Shown here: positions 30,780 through 41,196 of the stretch, piece after piece
How positions within the stretch are numbered: position 1 is the stretch's first letter
How the letters are laid out: each line of letters starts with the position of its first letter
From: Oxalicibacterium flavum
GTDB taxonomy: Bacteria > Pseudomonadota > Gammaproteobacteria > Burkholderiales > Burkholderiaceae_D
Direction of reading: 5' to 3'
NCBI RefSeq assembly: GCF_014635065.1
Contig: NZ_BMCG01000004.1
Span: 1-64,000 of the forward strand
Length of the DNA: 64,000 nucleotides
The notes under the pieces: model-generated
Told to the model about the DNA's origin: nothing
The model's database searches: none
What the model saw: only the letters and a program-made list of their open reading frames with translations
Position numbers and translations under genes: made by a program

Positions 30780-30804
30780 TATCGCTTGAAACATTGAAAG
30801 GATA
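30780..30804 (+). promoter_or_regulatory. ROSE-like RNA thermometer hairpin sequestering the hsp20 ribosome-binding site
   Basis: TATC-G-CTT (30780-30787) pairs with AAGGATA (30798-30804) around a ten-base loop, leaving one bulged G opposite the Shine-Dalgarno. The bulged-G pairing of UCGCU with AGGA is the hallmark of ROSE elements. The helix also covers the A of the start codon. A second hairpin, GCGGAC / GTCCGC, lies just upstream (about 30750-30772). Confidence 0.7.
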
Positions 30805-31268
30805 TGACCATGAGAACCTTTGACTTTACCCCTCTCTACCGTTCCGCCATCGGCTTCGATCGCCTGGCCCAGTTGTTCGACGACGCGCAACGCGACGCGC
30901 AGCCGAGTTATCCGCCGTACAACATCGAGCTCGTGGGCGAGGACCAGTACCGCATCACGATGGCAGTGGCCGGTTTCGACCGTTCGGAGATCGACATCGA
31001 GACCGAACGCGACACGCTGAAGATCACCGGCCGCAAACAGGCCGAGCAGGCCGCGCGCAATTTCCTGCACCGCGGCATCGCCTCGCGCAACTTCGAGCAC
31101 ACCTTCCAACTGGCCGACCATGTGCACGTCGTCGGTGCCAAGCTGGACAATGGCTTGCTCAACATCGAGCTGAAGCGCGAGATTCCGGAAGCGCTGAAGC
31201 CGCGCAAGATCGCGATCGATGGCGATGTGCCCGGCAACGTGCAGGTGCTGGAACAGAAGGCGGCCTGA
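30804..31268 (+). CDS. Small heat-shock protein, Hsp20/IbpA family
   Basis: 154-residue alpha-crystallin-type chaperone that holds unfolding proteins for later refolding. The alpha-crystallin domain spans about residues 37-130 (YNIELVGEDQYRITMAVAGF, then the conserved LDNGLLNIELKREIP). The N-terminus MTMRTFDFTPLYRSAIGFDR and the C-terminal part RKIAIDG match IbpA. The ATG at 30804 has AAGGAT directly upstream, inside a temperature-sensitive-looking hairpin; a second ATG two codons later is possible. It is preceded by a sigma-32 promoter and followed by a terminator. Confidence 0.94.
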   Translation: MTMRTFDFTPLYRSAIGFDRLAQLFDDAQRDAQPSYPPYNIELVGEDQYRITMAVAGFDRSEIDIETERDTLKITGRKQAEQAARNFLHRGIASRNFEHTFQLADHVHVVGAKLDNGLLNIELKREIPEALKPRKIAIDGDVPGNVQVLEQKAA

Positions 31269-31285
31269 TTCAGGTTGGCTGGATG

Positions 31286-31315
31286 AAAAACGCGGGCCAG
31301 GTGCCCGCGTTTTTC
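31286..31315. terminator. Bidirectional terminator between hsp20 and the LysR gene
   Basis: AAAAACGCGGGC, five-base loop, GCCCGCGTTTTT. It serves both convergent genes. Confidence 0.92.
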
Positions 31316-31344
31316 ATGGTCCATCCGGTTTGCTTTGCACAGGG

Positions 31345-32208
31345 TTATGGCGTGAATTCCCAGTGCTCGGTCCAGTCGGCTTCGTCGGCGACGACACGAC
31401 GCAGCGTTTCGAACGCCTGCTGCAGCACCTCCGGATTACGGTCGCGCGAATAGACGAGATAGACCGGGTACGAGAATTCCGGCGCCGCGTTGTTGATGCG
31501 TATGCGTCCTTCGGCCAGCGCGCGCCGTGTCACGCGCGTGCGGAAGTAGCCGGTGCCGCCGCACTGCAGCAGATATTGCAGCGCCAGCGGCCCCAGGTTG
31601 AACGACAGCGTGTTCTTCGCTTTCTCCGGCAAGGCCGCGTCGTGCTCCTTGCGGAAGTCCGGTCCCCAATCGACGAAGACATACGGTTCCGGATTGCGTG
31701 TCGATGAAATCTGGATCAGTTTTTCTTCCAGCAACTGCTCGACCTGCATGCCGGCCCAGTACTGCGGCCGATAGACCAGCGCCGCGTCGAGCAGGCCGCG
31801 TTCCAGCCTGGATTGCAGGTCGGCTCCTTCCCCCACTTCCACGCGGATCGCATGCGACGGCATGCTGCGGCGCAACTGCATGGCCCATTGCAGCAGCAAG
31901 GGGTTCGACAGGCTGACTTCCGCTCCCAGCGTCAATGAATGACCCATGCCGTCCGGCAATGGCAGGTCGCGGCGTGCGGCGTCCCACGCCTGCACCAGCT
32001 GGCTCGCATAGCGCACGAAGCGCTCGCCGTCGTCTGTCAGCCGTGCGCCGCCACGATTGCGGATGAACAGCGTGCAGCCAAGCTGCGCTTCGAGGTTTTG
32101 CACGCGTGCCGTGACGGCAGTCTGCGTCACGTGCAGCCGCGTGGCGGCGGCGACGAAGCTGCCGGAATGGGCAATGGTGAGAAAGGTGCGCGCGAGTTCT
32201 ATGTCCAT
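31345..32208 (-). CDS. LysR-family transcriptional regulator
   Basis: 287 residues. The N-terminal helix-turn-helix spans about 1-60 (IELARTFLTIAHSGSFVAAA, TQTAVTARVQNLEAQLG), followed by an effector-binding domain. It is divergent from the cyclopropane-fatty-acid synthase gene, and the AT-rich space between them (32209-32361) contains imperfect T-N11-A-type repeats around ATATGCATAATTTATACAT. It may therefore control that gene, though this is only positional. The effector is unknown. Confidence 0.9.
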   Translation of the reverse strand: MDIELARTFLTIAHSGSFVAAATRLHVTQTAVTARVQNLEAQLGCTLFIRNRGGARLTDDGERFVRYASQLVQAWDAARRDLPLPDGMGHSLTLGAEVSLSNPLLLQWAMQLRRSMPSHAIRVEVGEGADLQSRLERGLLDAALVYRPQYWAGMQVEQLLEEKLIQISSTRNPEPYVFVDWGPDFRKEHDAALPEKAKNTLSFNLGPLALQYLLQCGGTGYFRTRVTRRALAEGRIRINNAAPEFSYPVYLVYSRDRNPEVLQQAFETLRRVVADEADWTEHWEFTP

Positions 32209-32361
32209 TTTTTACTGCAAGTCTTTTGATAATAAATCCGCGCATGTTTCATTTTTCATGCAGATTTTTAATATGCATAATTTATACATGTTTACGGGAG
32301 TGGTGTCGAACGACAACGTGTTTTCGACATCGTGTGTGACGGATGCAAAGGGAGGGTTCGC

Positions 32362-33519
32362 GTGTCTTCTCCGGCTTGTTCGAAAACGGTTCCAGTGCTG
32401 GTGTCGGAAACTTCGCGTGCACATCGCGTGGCAGCCGACCTGCTGTGTGCGGCGGGCATCCGCATCAACGGCTCGCGGCCATGGGACATGCAGCTGAAGG
32501 AAACCGGCGTGCCGGAACGTGCCCTGGCGCACGGCAATCTGGGTCTCGGCGAAGCCTATATGGACGGCGCCTGGGAAGCCGAAGCGCTCGACGACTTCTT
32601 TGCGCGCCTGCTCGGCACGCGCATGACGGACAACATCCAGCCCTGGCGCCTGTTCGGCCACGTGTTCGCGGCCAGGCTGCTCAATCGCCAGAATGTGCGG
32701 CGCGCCAGACAGGTCGGCGAACAGCACTACGACCTTGGCAACGCGTTCTATGCGGCGATGCTCGATGCGCGCATGACTTACACCTGCGGCTACTGGGAAG
32801 GCGCATCGACGCTGGAGCAGGCGCAGGAAGCCAAGCTCGAGATGATCTGCCGCAAGCTGCAGTTACGGCCCGGCATGCGCCTGCTCGACATCGGTTGCGG
32901 CTGGGGCAGCCTGATGGCCTATGCCGCAGAACACTACGGTGTGCAGTGCGTGGGCGTCAGCATTTCGAAGGAACAGGTCGAATGGGCGCGGCAGCGCCAT
33001 GCACACCTGCCGCTGGAATTCCGTCTGCAGGATTATCGCGACCTCGATGAGCCGTTCGATGCGATCGCCAGTGTCGGCATGTTCGAGCACGTGGGGCGCC
33101 GCAACCATCGCGCCTACATGGAAGTCGCGCATCGCTGCCTGCGCGGCAACGGCCTGTTCCTGCTGCACACGATCGGCAAGAATGCGCGCCGCTCGGCGCC
33201 CGATCCCTGGATAGACAAATACATTTTCCCGAACGGCGATCTGCCGTCGATCGGCCAGATCGGCGATGCGGCGGACGGTCTGTTCGTGGTGGAAGACCTG
33301 CACAACTTTGGTGCCGATTACGACAAGACGCTGATGGCCTGGTACCGCAACTTCGAGGCGGCCTGGCCGCGCTTCGAGCAGGAACTCGGGCCGCGTTTTT
33401 ACCGCATGTGGCGTTACTACCTGCTGTCGTGCGCGGGCGCGTTTCGCGCGCGCGACATACAGCTCTGGCAATGGGTACTTTCAAAGGAAGGCGTTCCCGG
33501 CGGATATCGCAGGCCCTGA
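32362..33519 (+). CDS. cfa: Cyclopropane-fatty-acyl-phospholipid synthase
   Basis: 385-residue Cfa, which methylenates unsaturated acyl chains of membrane phospholipids with SAM and gives acid and stress resistance. The SAM-binding motif LLDIGCGWGSLMAYAA lies at about residues 175-190. Other signatures are GEQHYDLGNAFYAAML, MTYTCGYW, and FDAIASVGMFEHVG. The GTG at 32362 was chosen because GGGAGG lies six bases upstream; the frame is open ten more codons. It is divergent from a LysR gene. Confidence 0.93.
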   Translation: MSSPACSKTVPVLVSETSRAHRVAADLLCAAGIRINGSRPWDMQLKETGVPERALAHGNLGLGEAYMDGAWEAEALDDFFARLLGTRMTDNIQPWRLFGHVFAARLLNRQNVRRARQVGEQHYDLGNAFYAAMLDARMTYTCGYWEGASTLEQAQEAKLEMICRKLQLRPGMRLLDIGCGWGSLMAYAAEHYGVQCVGVSISKEQVEWARQRHAHLPLEFRLQDYRDLDEPFDAIASVGMFEHVGRRNHRAYMEVAHRCLRGNGLFLLHTIGKNARRSAPDPWIDKYIFPNGDLPSIGQIGDAADGLFVVEDLHNFGADYDKTLMAWYRNFEAAWPRFEQELGPRFYRMWRYYLLSCAGAFRARDIQLWQWVLSKEGVPGGYRRP

Positions 33520-33600
33520 AGGCTGCGACGAAGGCGGGAGGTGGAGACGTCCGTGCAGTGTGCCCTGTGCGGACAGATAAATAAAAAGGCACGCATGGCG

Positions 33601-33631
33601 TCGTTGCGGGCGGTTACTTGGCCCGCAACGA
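33601..33631 (+). other. Strong hairpin in the leader of the 72-residue gene
   Basis: TCGTTGCGGGC, nine-base loop, GCCCGCAACGA: an 11-base perfect stem. There is no T-run, so it is not a standard terminator. It may be a leader RNA structure or the end of the cfa transcript. Confidence 0.7.
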
Positions 33632-33665
33632 CGGAGTAAGCGAATCAACCATACAGGAGGTCAAA

Positions 33666-33884
33666 ATGAGAGTCGCCGACGAATTCAGAATCCGCAGTGC
33701 GGAAGGCCATGTCGTCATTCTGCAGAAGGTCGCCAAGGGCATCAGCTATCTCGATTTCGGGATGACGCATCTGCCGCGCGACTTCGAGGGGTATCGCGTC
33801 AAATACACGGACCGTATCGCCGTGGAGGAGGGCGACGGCGCGTTCAGGCTGTCGGGCACGGACAAGGTATATCACCGTGTATAA
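33666..33884 (+). CDS. Small hypothetical protein
   Basis: 72 residues (MRVADEFRIRSAEGHVVILQ...). There is no signal peptide or membrane segment, and a mixed alpha/beta pattern with many charged residues. The ATG is preceded at five bases by a perfect AGGAGG, implying strong translation, and a good terminator follows. No family is recognised. The leader carries an 11-base-pair hairpin. Confidence 0.75.
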   Translation: MRVADEFRIRSAEGHVVILQKVAKGISYLDFGMTHLPRDFEGYRVKYTDRIAVEEGDGAFRLSGTDKVYHRV

Positions 33885-33928
33885 GGATTAGCATCTCGCA
33901 GTACGTTCCGGGACGGCACGGAATCGAC

Positions 33929-33958
33929 AAACCCCGACTTCATCGAAGCGGGGTTTTT
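33929..33958 (+). terminator. Intrinsic terminator
   Basis: AAACCCCG-A-CTTC, ATC loop, GAAG-CGGGGTTT, then TT. It ends the 72-residue gene. Confidence 0.9.
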
Positions 33959-33988
33959 ATCATTGGAAGAAAGATTGTCGCAGCCAAC

Positions 33989-34011
33989 AAAAACGCGGGA
34001 CCCGCGTTTTT
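33989..34011. terminator. Bidirectional terminator
   Basis: AAAAACGCGGG-A-CCCGCGTTTTT: a perfect 11-base inverted repeat. On the minus strand it serves the acidic-protein gene. Confidence 0.8.
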
Positions 34012-34046
34012 GGGTGGCCTTCGGAATGGCCGTTGATTGTCAATAC

Positions 34047-34376
34047 TCAGACTTCCACTTCCGGACGCGGCTTTGGCCGGCCGTCCGGAACCGCGTCGTC
34101 GGCATCGTCATCGGACCGGTTCGATGGATCAAGTTCCACGCCTTCGTCGATGCGGTCGGCGTCGATGTCTTCGGCCTGGCCGGTGTTGCGCATATCGACG
34201 CTGGCGCGTTCACCGGTGCCGGTGGAATCGGTATCGCTGTCGAAGTCGGTCAGTCCGACCATGTCGCTGCCGCTATCGGAGCGGTCGCTCGGGCCCAATG
34301 CATCGGTGCCGTGCCCGCGCCCGATGGAGCGATCGGCCAGCATAGCCTTGTCCAGATCCAGGGTTTCCTTTGCCAT
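34047..34376 (-). CDS. Acidic, low-complexity hypothetical protein
   Basis: 109 residues, very rich in Asp, Ser and Gly (GPSDRSDSGSDMVG, FDSDTDSTGTGERASVD), with no predicted globular domain and a proline-rich end (GRPKPRPEVEV). Similar DSDTDSxGTGER proteins occur in Burkholderiales, where they are sometimes mis-annotated as chemotaxis proteins. The start is one of two adjacent ATGs (34376 or 34379), with AAGGAG upstream. Probably intrinsically disordered; the function is unknown. Confidence 0.7.
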   Translation of the reverse strand: MAKETLDLDKAMLADRSIGRGHGTDALGPSDRSDSGSDMVGLTDFDSDTDSTGTGERASVDMRNTGQAEDIDADRIDEGVELDPSNRSDDDADDAVPDGRPKPRPEVEV

Positions 34377-34518
34377 CATGGTCTCCTTGCGTCCAATGTA
34401 CATGGGACCATGTTAGGCAGCGCTGGCAGGCCGCCCAATCAGATAATGGACGCAATGCATGTAGGAATATGGCTGGCCCGTGCGGTTGCGCACGCTGGTT
34501 GCCGCGTGTCCAATCGTT

Positions 34519-35973
34519 TCAATACTGGCCGAATTCGTGACGTACCAGATAATCGGTTTCCGCCGCGAACACGCCGGGCGCGGTTTCAATTCCGAGTTCC
34601 TGCATCGATTGCCTGCCGGCGAGCAGGACATGGATGCGCGTGCCGTACCTGTGCACATACCGTTCGACCAGCGTCGGCGGCAGCCAGTCGTAACGCGCCT
34701 GCATCTGCGCGACGAACTCCGCGAAGCCGAGCACGTTGCGGTTGTCGGGCCGTGCGCCGAACAGGTCGCCGCCCGGCAGGCAGGCGTCGGCGGTCCAGTG
34801 ACCGTGGCGATTGTCCAGATGCGAGGCCAGCCGATCGACGGCTTCCTCCGCCAGCTTGCGATAGGTGGTGAGCTTGCCGCCGAACACGGTGAGCAGCGGC
34901 GCACCTTCGGTATCGAGCGCGAGCCGGTAATCGCGCGTGGCGGCGGAGGCGGTGTCGCGCTGGTGTGCCTCGTCATTGACCAGCGGACGCACGCCGGAGA
35001 ACGAGGCGATGACGTCGTGCCGATCGATGGCTTGCCGGAAGTAGCGGTTGATGAGCGCGCACAGGTAGTCGATTTCGTCATCGGTGATCGCCACTGTGGC
35101 CGGATCGCCATGGTATTCGACATCGGTGGTGCCGATCAGCGTGGTGTCGTCACGATAGGGAATGGCGAAGACGATGCGGCCATCCGGGTGCTGGAAGATG
35201 TAGGCATCCTCATGATCGAACAGCTTGCGCACCACGATATGGCTGCCCTTGACCAGCCGCAGCGACTGGCGCGCGCCCGCATGTGCCACATCGTGCAGAA
35301 AGCCGGCCGCCCACGGACCGGTCGCATTGACCAGCATGCGCGCCTTGACGGTGAAGGATTGCGCCTCGTTGCGTGTGTCGTGCAGGGTGGCCAACCAGTG
35401 ATTGCCATGGCGCTCGGTGGAGGTGCAGCGTGTATGCGTAAAGATGGCGGCGCCCTTTTCCCTGGCATCCAGCGCATTGAGTTCGACCAGGCGACGATCG
35501 TCCACGGCGGCATCGGAGTAGGCAAAGCCGCGCTCGAACATGGGCTTGAGCGGCAAGCCGGCTGCATGGCGACGCAGATCGACGGCTGCGGAAGCAGGCA
35601 GCAGTTCGCGCCTGGCCAGATGATCGTACAGAAAAAGGCCGAGACGGATCAGCCAGCCGGGCCGCTGGCCGCGATCGTGCGGCATGACGAAGCGCAGTGG
35701 ATGGATGACGTGCGGTGCGATGCGCATGAGCACCTCGCGTTCGCGCAGCGCCTTGCGTACCAGGCCGAATTCGTAATGCTCGAGATAACGCAGCCCGCCG
35801 TGGATCAGCTTGGTCGACGCCGACGAGGTATGCGCGGCCAGCGCATCCTGTTCGCACAGCACGACCGACAGGCCGCGCCCGGTCGCGTCGCGCGCGATGC
35901 CGGCGCCGTTGATGCCGCCGCCGACGATCAGCAGATCGCATTCACGTGGCGGGGATGGCATGGTCTTGCTCAT
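34519..35973 (-). CDS. glpD: Aerobic glycerol-3-phosphate dehydrogenase, C-terminally shortened
   Basis: 484-residue FAD enzyme that oxidises glycerol-3-phosphate to dihydroxyacetone phosphate at the membrane and feeds electrons to quinone. The FAD motif is IVGGGINGAGIARDATGRG near the N-terminus. HTSSASTKLIHGGLRYLEHYEFGLVRKAL, LIGTTDVEYHGDP and FSGVRPL are typical, and the C-terminal domain begins normally (LLTVFGGKLTTYRKLAEEAV). The protein stops at YLVRHEFGQY, just where other GlpDs continue with about 40 residues including the conserved WRRTK motif. The missing tail is not found in the other two frames. The ATG at 35973 has GGAGGA nine bases upstream. Confidence 0.9.
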   Translation of the reverse strand: MSKTMPSPPRECDLLIVGGGINGAGIARDATGRGLSVVLCEQDALAAHTSSASTKLIHGGLRYLEHYEFGLVRKALREREVLMRIAPHVIHPLRFVMPHDRGQRPGWLIRLGLFLYDHLARRELLPASAAVDLRRHAAGLPLKPMFERGFAYSDAAVDDRRLVELNALDAREKGAAIFTHTRCTSTERHGNHWLATLHDTRNEAQSFTVKARMLVNATGPWAAGFLHDVAHAGARQSLRLVKGSHIVVRKLFDHEDAYIFQHPDGRIVFAIPYRDDTTLIGTTDVEYHGDPATVAITDDEIDYLCALINRYFRQAIDRHDVIASFSGVRPLVNDEAHQRDTASAATRDYRLALDTEGAPLLTVFGGKLTTYRKLAEEAVDRLASHLDNRHGHWTADACLPGGDLFGARPDNRNVLGFAEFVAQMQARYDWLPPTLVERYVHRYGTRIHVLLAGRQSMQELGIETAPGVFAAETDYLVRHEFGQY

Positions 35974-36206
35974 TGCAATGATTCCTCCGTGCTTGGCCAT
36001 ATTCCTGTTGCCATGCTTTCCGGCTTTCCTACATCACGATTGGAAATCCGCCGATAGCGGACGATGCGAACGCTTCGTACAATCGCTTCAACATCACCGG
36101 AGCCGGCGGTTCGAAAATATACCGGCACCAATTCTGCGGCGCAGCCTGCTGCTGCGCCTCGCACCGGACGGTCTTCTACCGTCATTCCGGATTCTGCCGG
36201 AACCCG

Positions 36207-36746
36207 ATGGACGCAGTTACACTGTACCGTCATCTTTCATTTTCATCTCCCATGTTTTTTCTTGATGCCGCCTTCTGGGAAGTGGCGAGCTACGTCGTGG
36301 CGACGCTGGCGCTGCCGTTTGCGATCTTTCTGTTTCTGCACGAGCAGCGCAAGGAGCGCGACGCCGAGGACGAGGAAGCGTATCAATTGCTGCAGGATGC
36401 CTACAACGATTTTCTGAAGATCGTGCTCGACAATCCCGACCTGCGACTGCGCAGCGCCAAGGCACGCGACGATCTGACCGACGATCAGCGCGAACGCACC
36501 CTGATCATCTTCGAAATGCTGATCGCGCTGTTCGAGCGCGCCTACATTGTGGCCTACGCGCCCGACCTGAGCGGCGTGGCGCGCAAGCGCTGGCATTCGT
36601 GGGATGACTACATGCGCGAATGGTGCCGGCGCGAAGATTTCCATTACCTGCTGCCGCAACTGCTGCGTGGCGAGGATGAAGAGTTCGCCGCCTATATCCG
36701 CAGGCTGGCAGAAGAAGAACGTCCGGGCCTTGCCGCATCCATGTAG
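36207..36746 (+). CDS. Hypothetical inner-membrane protein
   Basis: 179 residues with one clear membrane helix at about 24-46 (FWEVASYVVATLALPFAIFLFL). A cytoplasmic, highly charged helical region follows (EQRKERDAEDEEAYQLL, KARDDLTDDQRERTL), with WHSWDDYMREWC and FHYLLPQLLRGEDEEF near the end. A start at 36252 (MFFLDAAFWEV) is equally possible, since neither has a clear ribosome-binding site. No family is recognised. It lies alone between the divergent glpD and hemE. Confidence 0.75.
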   Translation: MDAVTLYRHLSFSSPMFFLDAAFWEVASYVVATLALPFAIFLFLHEQRKERDAEDEEAYQLLQDAYNDFLKIVLDNPDLRLRSAKARDDLTDDQRERTLIIFEMLIALFERAYIVAYAPDLSGVARKRWHSWDDYMREWCRREDFHYLLPQLLRGEDEEFAAYIRRLAEEERPGLAASM

Positions 36747-36869
36747 CCGCCGGCTTTTACCGTGGCGTCGTGCCGATGACCTCGCATCGGCGCGGACGAT
36801 TGCATGGCGACGCACACCTCTTGGGCGATAATAGAGGCTCACTCACCTGTCGCGAGCACGATTCGTCCG

Positions 36870-37967
36870 ATGCCTACCTTCCCCCCGCTGCAAAACGATA
36901 CCTTCCTGCGCGCGCTGCTGCGCCAACCCGTTGACTACACGCCCCTGTGGCTGATGCGCCAAGCTGGCCGCTATCTGCCCGAATACCGCGCCACGCGCGC
37001 GCGCGCCGGCTCCTTTCTGGGGTTGGCGAAGAGTCCCGATTTCGCTACCGAAGTCACGTTGCAGCCGCTGGATCGTTATGCGCTCGATGCCGCCATCCTG
37101 TTCTCCGACATTCTGACGGTGCCTGATGCCATGGGGCTGGGTTTGTATTTCGTTGACGGCGAAGGACCGCGCTTCGAACGCCCCTTGCGCGACGAGGCGC
37201 AGGTGCGCGCGCTGGCGGTGCCGGACATGGACTCGCTGCAATATGTATTCGATGCCGTCACGCAGATCCGTACCGGACTGGCAGGGCGCGTGCCGCTGAT
37301 CGGCTTTTCCGGCAGCCCGTGGACGCTGGCCTGCTACATGGTCGAAGGCGGCGGCTCGGACGACTTCCGCACCGTCAAGTCGATGCTCTACAACCGTCCC
37401 GACCTCATGCGCCACATCCTCGAGACCAACGCGGCGACCGTGGCGGCCTACCTGAATGCGCAGATCGATGCCGGCGCGCAGGCCGTGATGATCTTCGACA
37501 CCTGGGGCGGCGCGCTGGCCGACGGCGTCTATCAGGAGTACTCGCTCAAATATATCCGCGACGTGATCGCGGCATTGCAGACCGAGAAGGACGGGCAGCG
37601 CATTCCGAGCATCGTCTTCACCAAGGGCGGCGGCCTGTGGCTGGCCGAGATTGCCGACAGCGGCGCCGATGCGGTCGGGCTCGACTGGACCGTCAACCTC
37701 GGCGCGGCGCGTGCCGCGGTCGGCGGCAAGGTGGCGCTGCAAGGCAATCTGGACCCGACCGTGCTGTTTGCCCAGCCCGAACAGATCCGGCGCGAGGTCG
37801 CGCGCGTGCTGGAAACCTTCGGTGCGCACACGCCGGGTTCCGGCCATGTCTTCAACCTGGGCCATGGCATTTCCCAGTTCACGCCGCCGGAAGCGGTGTC
37901 GATACTGGTGGATGCCGTGCACGAATTCAGCCGGCCCCTGCATGCAGGCGCAAATCGCGGCAATTAA
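36870..37967 (+). CDS. hemE: Uroporphyrinogen decarboxylase
   Basis: 365-residue HemE, which removes four carboxyl groups from uroporphyrinogen III in haem synthesis. Signatures: [17 protein letters not shown] at the N-terminus, [17 protein letters not shown] and [11 protein letters not shown] in the middle, and [16 protein letters not shown] at the end. The ATG at 36870 opens with [16 protein letters not shown], the normal N-terminus; the longer open frame is not needed. Its 3' side borders the second DnaA-box array. Confidence 0.96.
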   Translation: MPTFPPLQNDTFLRALLRQPVDYTPLWLMRQAGRYLPEYRATRARAGSFLGLAKSPDFATEVTLQPLDRYALDAAILFSDILTVPDAMGLGLYFVDGEGPRFERPLRDEAQVRALAVPDMDSLQYVFDAVTQIRTGLAGRVPLIGFSGSPWTLACYMVEGGGSDDFRTVKSMLYNRPDLMRHILETNAATVAAYLNAQIDAGAQAVMIFDTWGGALADGVYQEYSLKYIRDVIAALQTEKDGQRIPSIVFTKGGGLWLAEIADSGADAVGLDWTVNLGAARAAVGGKVALQGNLDPTVLFAQPEQIRREVARVLETFGAHTPGSGHVFNLGHGISQFTPPEAVSILVDAVHEFSRPLHAGANRGN

Positions 37968-38202
37968 GTGCTGATAACGGTCCGTTGGGCTGGAAAAGGG
38001 AGGCATCAAGTCGTGCTTATGCACAGCAAAGGGGAGTGGGCAAGCACTTCGGTGGATAAGATGGTGTGTGGCATATCGTACAAAAGCGTTTTTGCAAGTG
38101 CTTGATTTTATTGGATAAAAAATCTGCTTTTTGTTTTGGCATTTTATTGAAACCCGCATCAGATCAAGCGTTTGCGAATGGAAGAGGCGGTTACCCACAA
38201 AG

Positions 38203-38225
38203 TTATCCACAGGATTTGTGGATAG
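38203..38225. repeat. Inverted DnaA-box pair, module 1
   Basis: TTATCCACA-ggatt-TGTGGATAG, preceded by CACAAAG and followed by a purine-rich GAAAAAAG tract. Confidence 0.9.
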
Positions 38226-38545
38226 CAGAAAAAAGTGCTTAAGAATCGAATGCTTAGCGGGATTGCTCAGAATTTACATGAAGTCACAATTTCGCTTGTC
38301 GGAGAGCACCGACAAAAAACCATGAGCCAAAAATGGCTGTCCATGCGCAAACGGCAGATGCTTATTCACAAAATGGTGCAAGCGCCCAATGAGAAGGGTT
38401 AGCATTGGCAAAAATCGGTCCCAAGGCAAGGTGATTGCAAGTAATTGATTTTTATGAGGATTTATTCTGACCAAAAATCGGGCAGGACTTGCAGAGCCAA
38501 AGCTGGCATGGCTTGGTGACGTATTGCAGGCGGTTGTTCACAAAG

Positions 38546-38568
38546 TTATCCACAGCATGTGTGGATAG
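38546..38568. repeat. Inverted DnaA-box pair, module 2
   Basis: TTATCCACA-gcatg-TGTGGATAG with the same flanks as module 1 (GGCGGTT upstream, GAAAAAG and CTTAGCG downstream). Confidence 0.9.
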
Positions 38569-38938
38569 CTGAAAAAGTGTTTATGAAACCGTCGCTTAGC
38601 GCGTTTTGTGAGAAATACGGTAAGCAGAATGTGCGATTGCAGCAGCGGATGGCTTCACCGACTTTCCATCATGTAATTCAATCGCACCATCGAAAAGCAT
38701 TCATTGTGGAAATGTTATGAAGAGGAAAGAATAGTTGCATGTGACGCGCATACTTATTCACAAAAACAAACTATTGCGCAGCAACATCAAATTTTTAACA
38801 AATATTTTCTCGAAGCAGAGGCGTATTTTCAAGTTGTTGATTTCAAAGAGAATTTTTTCTGCCTTGGTTTTGGGCAAATTGTTGAAACCCGCATCATTCC
38901 TTGCAGTGCCGGCTGTCAAGAGCAGCTTGTACACAAAG

Positions 38939-38961
38939 TTATCCACATCAGGTGTGGATAG
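38939..38961. repeat. Inverted DnaA-box pair, module 3
   Basis: TTATCCACA-tcagg-TGTGGATAG with the same flanks; it ends 60 bases before the priA start. Confidence 0.9.
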
Positions 38962-39021
38962 TTGAAAAAGCGCTTATGAAACGAGTAGTTACAACATTTC
39001 TTCAGGATTTACCTTAACTCC

Positions 39022-41067
<2,046 letters not shown>

Positions 41068-41116
41068 ACCGCAGGCTCATGCCCGCCAGTCCTGGGCGCG
41101 GCGCCGTACGCAAAAA

Positions 41117-41162
41117 GGCCGGCAAACCGGTGGCCGGCAAACCCGTGGTCCGGCAAACCGGG
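41117..41162. repeat. Three-copy 15-base tandem repeat
   Basis: GGCCGGCAAACC[G/C]GT repeated about three times just after priA. It can form alternative CCGG-type hairpins. Confidence 0.7.
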
Positions 41163-41196
41163 TAAGCTGCCCGCACGTGTTCCATTCGGAGAAGCC

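Larger units (their letters stand above)
37968..39021. other. Gene-free region with three DnaA-box modules; replication-origin candidate B
   Basis: About 1.05 kb between hemE and priA without a gene and visibly AT-richer than its flanks. Three modules of about 150 bases begin at 38095, 38438 and 38830 with CAAGTNNTTGATTT. After 108-109 bases each reaches CACAAAGTTATCCACA-N5-TGTGGATAG, two DnaA boxes facing each other. Single TTATTCACA boxes lie between modules at 38362-38370 and 38754-38762. TTGAAACCCGCATCA occurs in modules 1 and 3. In Caulobacter and Rickettsia the origin also borders hemE. Origin function is inference. Confidence 0.7.

Noticed and set aside
38704-38961. Small open frame in the hemE-priA space
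   Set aside because: Overlaps repeated DnaA-box DNA, lacks a ribosome-binding site and has no protein-like composition.
38095-38985. CRISPR array between hemE and priA
   Set aside because: Repeats are about 150 bases, only three, with unequal spacing, and contain DnaA boxes; there are no short uniform spacers or cas genes.
41079-41165. 28-codon frame after priA made of the tandem repeat
   Set aside because: Explained by the 15-base repeat; no ribosome-binding site.
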